From: Hypoxylon rubiginosum
Taxonomy: Eukaryota; Ascomycota; Sordariomycetes; Xylariales; Hypoxylaceae
Direction: 5' to 3'
DNA length: 64,000 nt
Assembly: GCA_902806565.1 (NCBI GenBank)
Contig: CADCXA010000027.1
Location: 1,860,001-1,924,000 of the forward strand
Below the pieces are notes generated by a model that had not been told where the DNA came from, did no database searches, and saw nothing but the letters and a program-made list of their open reading frames with translations. The stretch's first letter is position 1, and each line of letters starts with the position of its first letter. Shown piece by piece: positions 56,749 to 64,000 of the stretch. The position numbers were made by a program, and so were the translations under genes.

Positions 56749-57480
56749 GGTTCTTATGTTTACTTGATAGGCTTTTCTGACCACCTGAAGCTCTGAGAAG
56801 GAAGAGGCTAGATCCCTTTATAATCAAGTCTAGGTCGGTGTGTAATCCCCGAATGGGTACGGAAAAACGTAGGATACAATATCAAGTGTCGGTAAGTAGG
56901 TCAGCGACGGCGAGGAGTGGAACCGAAACCGAAGCCGTCAACTTCTAAGGTAATGATGTGGTAAGATTGATTTGCCTATAGGGTCGACTTCCACGTTCAG
57001 CTTTCCTTATTCCCCATACCTTTTATGTATACGATACGTCCACTTAGGCACGGAGGTATCCGCGAAGGAACAGTCGGTAAGCAAAAGCCCCCCAGCCACC
57101 CGAAAGGATTGCAAGTACACACTGCACATTGCAGGGCTTCTCATCTTTGAGTTTCGAAGAGGAATATGGGGATTTTTCCTATCAATCCTAATAGGTGCCT
57201 GCGTCAGTAGCTCGTTGGTGATCATGACCATAGGCCACAGGCGAGGAACCAGGCTAGCGGAGTAAGCCCCAGCCATCCGGTAGGTAGCCGCATTCGTAAC
57301 CTGGAGGATTCAAGGTTATGTCACGTTTCACAGCGGCGTCTTTCTTATCGTTCGAGGTACCTGGGTAGTTAACCACGCGATAGTATATTCTTCGTTAATC
57401 CGGTGATTTCTCGCTCACTTTTTTTTCCAAGTCCAAGATGACACAGTCTAGCTCTAGCTGCATCGTCCTATTTCGTAACT
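56749..57480. promoter_or_regulatory. Divergent promoter (FAD monooxygenase / Zn2Cys6 regulator)
   Basis: 732 bp shared by the head-to-head monooxygenase and regulator genes. A poly-T stretch (57420-57426) precedes the regulator start. I see no convincing regulator palindrome. Confidence 0.4.
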
Positions 57481-59000
57481 ATGCCTCCCACGCCACGCCT
57501 CCGTGCCGCTTGTGACATTTGTCACAACTTGAAGGTTAGGTGCTCTGGAACTATGCCCTGCGAGACCTGCGCCGAGTCTGGGGCATCGTGTTTCTATAGC
57601 GTCTCGAATCGATTGGGTCGCCCGCCAGGAGCCAAGAACAAGCGGTCCGCGTCGACCGCGGATGCTAGGAGCTCATCGACGGCTAGTGATTCCTCCATCC
57701 CGCCATCAAGCCGCACGCCGACTATGATCGTGCCGCCTCCGCAGCTCATGATTTTCCCCGAAGATTCGTCCGGAGATAGAACCACCATTGGTCAGAGCCG
57801 TTGGCCGTTGAATAGGCCGGCATCTCGAAGACTTCAGTCTGATTCTCAGACTCGTCGACCGCGCCAAAGAGCGGAGAGGTTAATTACACCGCCGATAACT
57901 TCAGGAGAAAGCGACATAGGCTCCTCTAGAATCGATCCAAAGATGGGCGACAAGACCATGGAGAACGGGGGTATGAGGGAGCTGGATGCCATGAGAAGAA
58001 TGCAGTGGGACACGGGAGTATATGGCTTCTCAGGGTTACTCGGCGGAGATTGGAACTGGAATGCGCGGCCACAGGAAAATTCGAGTATCGAGAGTAGAGT
58101 GAGTTGGCCCAAATGTTTTTTTAAAGTCGGTCATCATGGCCTCGCTCATCAATTATACGATAGGATTCTTCCAGTTACGATGACATGGCATTGGACGACC
58201 CGACGGGATTTTCGGCGATGCCCCACCCGACGGAATTGAATAATATGCAGGCTTTGCCGACAGGTCCGACAGCCCAGATGATCACAGCGGAGCTTTTGGA
58301 TGCGTTATCGGCCGAATCCGGCCCGGACCAATTCTATCTAAGTCAACCAGAGCCGTCACTTACGGACGATTGCTCATGTCTCCGGCGCCACACCGAGCTA
58401 CTATGCGCTCTAAAGAGTCCCGGATCAGTTAGGGGGTCACCCAAGTCGGATGGGAGTAGCTCAGCGTGTTCATCCCTCGGCAATATTATGACCAACATAC
58501 AAGAAGCTTTCAAAACCTGGAGAGAGTTCATAAACTGCCCGAGCTGCGCGCAAAATGGGGACCAAGAGGTCCTTCTCCTTTCGCTAATGTGTGCCCGGTC
58601 GGTGCTTAGTCAGCTCGAAGGGGTAACGTGGATCGGAGGCGATAACAGTTCTCATGACGATTGCGGGCCAACCCTCACATTGGGCGAATTCAGAGTAGAG
58701 GGGGATGAGAAGTCCATGTTACTCCATGCTTTACGGTCCATTACACTTCGAAAAATCGAGGCGGTACTCATGCGCCTAAAGGAGGTCTTAAAAAGGATAA
58801 AACGACTAGAGAACGGCTTAGACACACCTACTAGACTGCCGGAAAATAGACGGGGTAGAGGGGCGGACGGGTCCCGGGCGGAGTCCAGGAGCGGAGACGG
58901 AGTGAGTAATCTGGCCTATGCGGAGCAGATGCTTCAAGGCCTTATGCGGTATGTAAGAGTTCTTGAGGGGAGTTTTGCATCGAATCAAATGGGTATTTGA
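57481..59000 (+). CDS. AflR-like Zn(II)2Cys6 transcription factor (cluster-specific regulator candidate)
   Basis: Two exons: 57481-58098 and 58164-59000; the intron joins IESR to DSSSYDDMAL. About 484 aa. An N-terminal Zn2Cys6 finger, with six Cys, starts LRAACDICHNLKVRC and continues PCETCAESGASC. It is followed by the basic linker SNRLGRPPGAKNKR, typical of the AflR group. The middle is Ser/Pro-rich and low-complexity. The C-terminal half matches the aflatoxin-regulator family domain (CSCLRRHTELLCAL, then NCPSCAQNGDQEVLLLSL and RKIEAVLMRLKEVLKRI). It probably activates the surrounding genes from the nucleus; its binding site is not known. Confidence 0.9.
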
Positions 59001-60875
59001 TTTGAGTTAGCCCAAATGGCCGTGTGATATATATAACATCAAACTTAATAGCTTCCACCGAGTGCGCCTAAGTGGTGATAGGATGAATTTACGCTGTGTA
59101 ACATGTAACATAAATAGATACCTACCTAGGTACCGAGGTAGATAGAAGATCCTGTGGATGATATAAACGATGAATGACTTCATATACACGACATTTGCAT
59201 TAACACGCCGATAAGCCATGCCTTGTTGGATGTGAACTCTTTCCTCTTCCATCAGTGAGTTGCATCATAGAAGGCTGGATGCAAGGTACACATGGTCCGG
59301 TGACTTTGGCATTCAAGCGCCAACAATATCAGGTCAAAGTATGTCGATCTAGATCAGAGTCCATTCATACTCTGTTCGCTTCTCGATACCGGATGTGATC
59401 ACACCACGTCGAAAATCGAGGCACGTCCTACTCCTAGCTAACTGCCTTCATCCTAACTATTGGGTGTTCTGAATACTGCAATGAAAAAGGTGCTTGGCAG
59501 CTGCACACCGCGTTCATTTCTAACTAATACGATCCATCGTTGTAAACCTTTAGTAGCATAGTCTCTGTAGGTTGAAATTTTGTGTCTTAAACTACAAGTT
59601 GATATTTGGGAATGGATCAGTAGTTGGATTTGTACCAAAAGATAACACTTCAAAATGACAAAGAATCAATGAGTTTTCTGAATAAGCCACAGAATTTGAA
59701 CTATCCCGAGCTATACCAACGATAATATTTTTATGATTCCACTTGCCAATGTACTGAGAACGTTCACGATGCCAAGCTATTACATGTTAACTCTGAACAA
59801 CGCGGCTACATAACGCATTGACCATAGACGTAGTTTCGTAAACGTATAAGGAAGAGATCATTTGCCCATTTGGTTACCTGTTAGTATCAAAGTTTCGTGA
59901 ATAATTCGCAGATTAATGCCTAAACAAGAGATGCATGTAAGATCCTTAGAGAGATAAAAATGTCAGAAATCAGCCGCAGATGTAATCCACACGGGTCAGG
60001 CAAGTAATAACGTGTCGGTGTACCTGGCAATCTTGTAAGAACTTTAATAGTTCCCGTTACGGCGAACATAAACACTTATAGGCTACGACGTACCTAGGTA
60101 TGTATTTCAATCCTAGAGGATTCTATTTATGGGCCATAAAGTGCGAGGAAGCCTGCCTACCTCATACGGTAGGTACATATGCATCTACACATAGAGCCGG
60201 CCAATCAAGTGAATATTACCCAGAGCCTTAGCTATTATTGGCCAACACCCCAGCTTAGTTGGCATTTTGGGAGACAAAATAAGCTTTTAGTGACCACTAT
60301 ACTGTATCGGGGATAGCGATAAAGCGAAGCGGGGCAATAATCTTTCCGGTTTGATGAAAGGATAGCGCCAAGGTAACTGCAAACGGCGAGATGAATTGCG
60401 CCGTCCCGCTTTTCCCCTATGAATTCGAATTGTAGGACTTAAATTCTTAGGCTTAAGCGGTGTGGGCCTAACTATCCTCCCGACCCGGTACCGAACCTTC
60501 GTAACATCCAGCTCCGATGCGTGTGCCGGCCTGACGATCTCCTTTATGATGTTGTTGAGCTCGGCTCCTACCGCCCAGAATGTCTATCCATTCTATCCAG
60601 AGTTATCCCGTACGTCTGGCCGGACTTAACTACCTACTTCCATCGGAATTTAGCAATTTTGTAGCACATCTTCCACGTCCCAACACGAGCTATCTTGTAA
60701 AATGATGTCTCAAAGATACCGTTGCTTTTGATTTATTGCCAAGAGAGCCAACCTCAAATAATCACTTCCATATCCTTCAAACTTCCCTTGCTACCACATG
60801 AGCTCTCCTACTATTATCGAGGCTTGATTTCTTCGTGGCAGAGCCGGTCAAGCATATTATCTAGTTATATCAAAA
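59001..60875. other. Intergenic interval, no gene recognised
   Basis: 1.9 kb between the regulator stop and the transporter start. AT-rich centre (about 59450-59800). Two TACCTAGGTA palindromes (59123-59132, 60091-60100). The right part is the promoter of the transporter, with ACTACCT (60630-60636) followed by CGGAATTT (60644-60651), loosely resembling the candidate motif in other cluster promoters. Confidence 0.45.
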
Positions 60876-62655
60876 ATGTATGAGGCCGAAGCTGGTAGTG
60901 ACGGGCTCAAGCCCGCGCCCACCAAACCTTCTCATTTCACCCTGGTTCTCTCCCAGACGCACATGACCCCGGAGGTCATTCACCATATCTATCCTGGATC
61001 CGGCACTGAGGAAGACCCGTATCTCGTCGACTGGGTCCCCGATGACACCAAGAACCCCTATGAGATATCAACCGGCATGAAATGGTGGATTACCACCATC
61101 ATGGCCTTCGGCACCCTGTCCGTGTCGCTCTCTTCCAGCGCCTTCTCCGGAGGCCTGCGCCAGATTCAATCGGAATTTGAGGTTAGCTCGATAGTTGCTA
61201 TCCTCAGCGTCTCTCTCTTCGTCCTCGGGTTCGCTATTGGTCCCATGGCATGGGCGCCGATGGCCGAGCTATATGGCAGGCAGAGGATCTACGCCGCCAT
61301 GTTCTTCTTGACTACCCTCTTCGGAGGTGCGTCGATAGCGAGTCCCAACATCCAGACTCTACTGGTGTTGCGTTTCTTCACAGGCACGTTTGGGTCCTCG
61401 GCTATCGTGAACTCAGCCGGTGTCATATCGGATATCTTCGTCGCTAAGGAGCGTGGTCTTGCTGTCATGGCGTACACATCCGCTCCTTTCCTTGGACCGA
61501 CTCTGGGTCCCATATGCAGTGGTTTCCTCGCCCAAGCCGGCGGGTGGAAGTGGGTTGACGGCTTGACTGTCATATTCACGGGCGTCATGTTTTTCCTCGG
61601 CGTCATATTTGTCCCCGAGACCTACACGCCCTACCTCCTCATCCGCCGAGCTGATAAGTTGTCCAAGATCACCGGAAAAGTGTATGTAAGCAAGCTGGAG
61701 GCTGGAAAGCCTAAGAAGACAGCTGCCAGTGTCTTCCGCACTGCTATCGCTCGACCCTGGGTCATTCTCATCTTTGAGCCTATCGTGCTGGCTCTTTCAA
61801 TCTATTCCTCGATCGGTTAGTCGAAACTACCAAGTCCAGATCATTTGGAATTAACATGCTAACAATATCAATTTCAGTATATGGTATTTTATACCTTATC
61901 TTCACGGCCTTTCCTATTGTGTTCCAGAGTGAGCGACACTGGTCTCAAGGAATTGCCGGTCTCGCGTACTTGGGAATCATGATTGGCCAATTCCTCGCCA
62001 TGATCTTCTACGTCTTCCTCGAGACACTGTACCAGAAGAAGATTGCCAAGGACCCCAGCAAGGCAACTCCCGAGGCTCGATTGACACCGGCCATGATTGG
62101 CGGGGTACTGCTTCCAGCAGGTCTCTTCTGGTTTGCTTGGACGACCTTTAGTGACGTTCATTGGATCGTCAGCATCATCGGCTCTAGTCTCTTTGGCATC
62201 GGTCAAGTCTTGCTATTTATTAGCTTGATTAACTATTCCATTGACGCATACACCGTGTTTGCTGCCTCCGCTTTAGCCGGAAATGCCATCTTGCGAGCAC
62301 TGTTCGGAGCTGCCTTGTAAGAAAAACCCCTTGATCTAGTGCTGAATGCAATTACTAACAATATTGCAGCCCCCTATTCACACCAATCATGTACCAAAAC
62401 TTAGGTGTTCAGTGGGCCTCTTCAATTCCGGCGTTCCTATCTCTAGCCTGTGCTCCGATGCCGTTCATATTCTACAAGTTTGGCAAGTGGCTACGCGACC
62501 GTAGCAAGTATGCTCAAGAGGCTCGCAAGATCATGGACCACATTCTCAGGCAACAGCGATCAGAGACAAAGGAGAAAGACCCCGTGAAGGTCGAGGCTCA
62601 GCTTGTGGCTGCTTCGCTGACGGAAGAGGAGAGGCTAGACGGGGACTCCATGTAA
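60876..62655 (+). CDS. MFS transporter, DHA1 (drug/polyamine:H+ antiporter) type
   Basis: Three exons: 60876-61815, 61878-62316 and 62370-62655; junctions restore SSI-VYGILY and GAA-FPLFTP. About 554 aa, 12 predicted membrane helices after a cytosolic N-terminus with the conserved DPYLVDWVPDD / NPYEIS preamble of this fungal group. Motif A is APMAELYGRQRIYAAMFFL-like; RFFTGTFGSSAIVNSAGVISD and APFLGPTLGPICSGFLAQ (motif C, antiporter signature) identify a DHA1 exporter. The C-terminal tail is charged and cytosolic. It is the likely exporter of the cluster product or a self-protection pump. Last recognisable gene of the cluster. Confidence 0.92.
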
Positions 62656-64000
62656 GATGATGGGTGCAAAATTTCGGGTTCAAGGCAGCATTAGCATGTA
62701 CTAGGCAAGGTTCTAGAAACATAAAACTCCGGCGTTTATAGTGATAGTTCGTATTTAGATATAGACGGCATCTACTAATCAAAGCTCTGGAAGAAATATA
62801 ATTTTTTTTCTTTCATTTTGTGTATTGTCTTGTGACATGGCTCCGTTTACAATGCGATACTACCACTGATTACATGCTACAGCTTGAGTTTGAAGATGCC
62901 TCATAGTCTTAGAATACGGTATGAACACATACACACGTTTACCTGCGATACACTTTGATATTTTCGTGGATGTCATTTCAGATGCCCAGGTATCTACTCC
63001 AACCACGATGACATATCGCAGTCTACTAGAGACTAGAGTATGTGCTAACTTAGGACTATATGATTAGCAAACTAACACCTATGTAGATGATGCTAAAATA
63101 GGACTATACTAGAAGGAAGACCACGGCAAACTCCTCGGTGTCGATAGTCCCAAAGCGTTTATCCTACAAGAAATCGCCTCTGTATAATCCCTCTCAAACT
63201 GCACTGGGGATATTCTAGAAATGGTATACTTATCTGGTATACTAAATCCTTGTGGTGATTATTTCGCAAAGCTTTCTCAATATTTACACCGATGCCGTCG
63301 GCTAGATAAAAAGAGGGTAAGCTTATAATTTTGCCAAGGAGTGTTTTTAGCAATTTGGGGTATTTTCCGGGGATTATTTTTCGAAGCTAAAATCGGGATC
63401 GTGAGAATTAGATAATCTCCAGACGTGGTACCCGCTTGGGTTACGGTTTTTAAATAATCACCGTTTTCTAAAGTTTTGATCTTAAAACGGCTAGTACTAA
63501 TCACCGGCCGTAATCCTAGGCTGCTTAAATCCGCAACCCCCGACAAAAGAACCAATTACCCCATTTGTCTCCCCCTTATCAATCGCCCATGTCGACGCAT
63601 CCCAACTCCTTCAGCCTCAGAACACACACCTGTCATCAACGTGGTCCTGCTTCCAAGTCCTTGGCTGAAGGCTTATGCTAATGCTTATTTCCCTGATCTG
63701 GACGTTCCTGATCTAGATCTGCCCACGTGTTTACCATGAGGCCGAAACGTGCCAAACGTACGTACCTAGGTACTTTGCAGAGGGACCGTTACCTGGAATT
63801 TCGCTGCACCCACCGCCTAGTAATCTGATATTGCCTCAAAATAATCCCCGTCAGGTTAAGCAGGAGCTCGATGACACTCCGCAACAGATTGCGTGTGCCT
63901 AGAGATTAGCTACCCGACAGAAACACCCCCTCTGGCTCTCATCTCACTATTCTTAGCGCGTTAGGCAAGAAGGATCTGAAAGGTGGCAAAGATCTTATGC
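62656..64000. other. Intergenic DNA to the window end
   Basis: No supportable gene. Short frames at 63277-63739 have no family motifs; the sequence around 63340-63560 is AT-rich and may be decayed repeat DNA. A TACCTAGGTA palindrome is at 63763-63772. Confidence 0.5.

Overview
The window is a piece of a filamentous ascomycete (Pezizomycotina, probably Sordariomycetes-like) chromosome. Evidence: short GT-AG introns of about 50-120 nt with CTAAC/CTGAC branch sites, an HR-PKS, an AflR-like Zn2Cys6 regulator, a GH128 cell-wall glucanase, and wide intergenic DNA with simple repeats. All gene models here are spliced by eye from conserved protein motifs and intron consensus sites.

Left part (1-26 kb), housekeeping genes, widely spaced: a secreted GH128 glucanase (3545-4849, +), a fungal multi-pass membrane protein (5475-8021, -), a PA-TM-RING-H2 ubiquitin ligase (9595-11272, -), tubulin-folding cofactor B (14716-15624, -), a two-repeat SANT/Myb-like protein (about 22588-23815, +) and the tRNA wobble-uridine methyltransferase Trm9 (24804-25934, -). 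A 7-kb stretch (15.6-22.6 kb) has no recognisable gene.

Right part (27-63 kb), a secondary-metabolite gene cluster: an aldo/keto reductase and a Gfo/Idh/MocA dehydrogenase at the left edge (membership uncertain), a highly reducing polyketide synthase of about 2383 aa (31496-38974, -), and, divergently transcribed, a stand-alone carrier-like/thioesterase didomain protein. These are followed by an SDR, a second aldo/keto reductase, an O-methyltransferase, a questin-oxidase-like (DUF4243) protein, a secreted type-B carboxylesterase, an FAD monooxygenase, an AflR-like transcription factor and an MFS exporter.

Inferred logic: the HR-PKS (KS-AT-DH-degenerate MT-ER-KR-ACP, no release domain) builds a reduced chain. 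The separate thioesterase probably offloads it, and the reductases, methyltransferase, DUF4243 oxidase, FAD monooxygenase and esterase tailor it. The Zn2Cys6 protein would control the set and the MFS protein would export the product. The most striking feature is that the carrier-like domain fused to the thioesterase has Ala where the phosphopantetheine Ser should be (GVDAIL instead of GVDSxx), so it looks like a pseudo-ACP docking module. The oxidative tailoring set resembles aromatic (anthraquinone/xanthone-type) clusters, yet the window has no non-reducing PKS and no P450. I cannot name the product.
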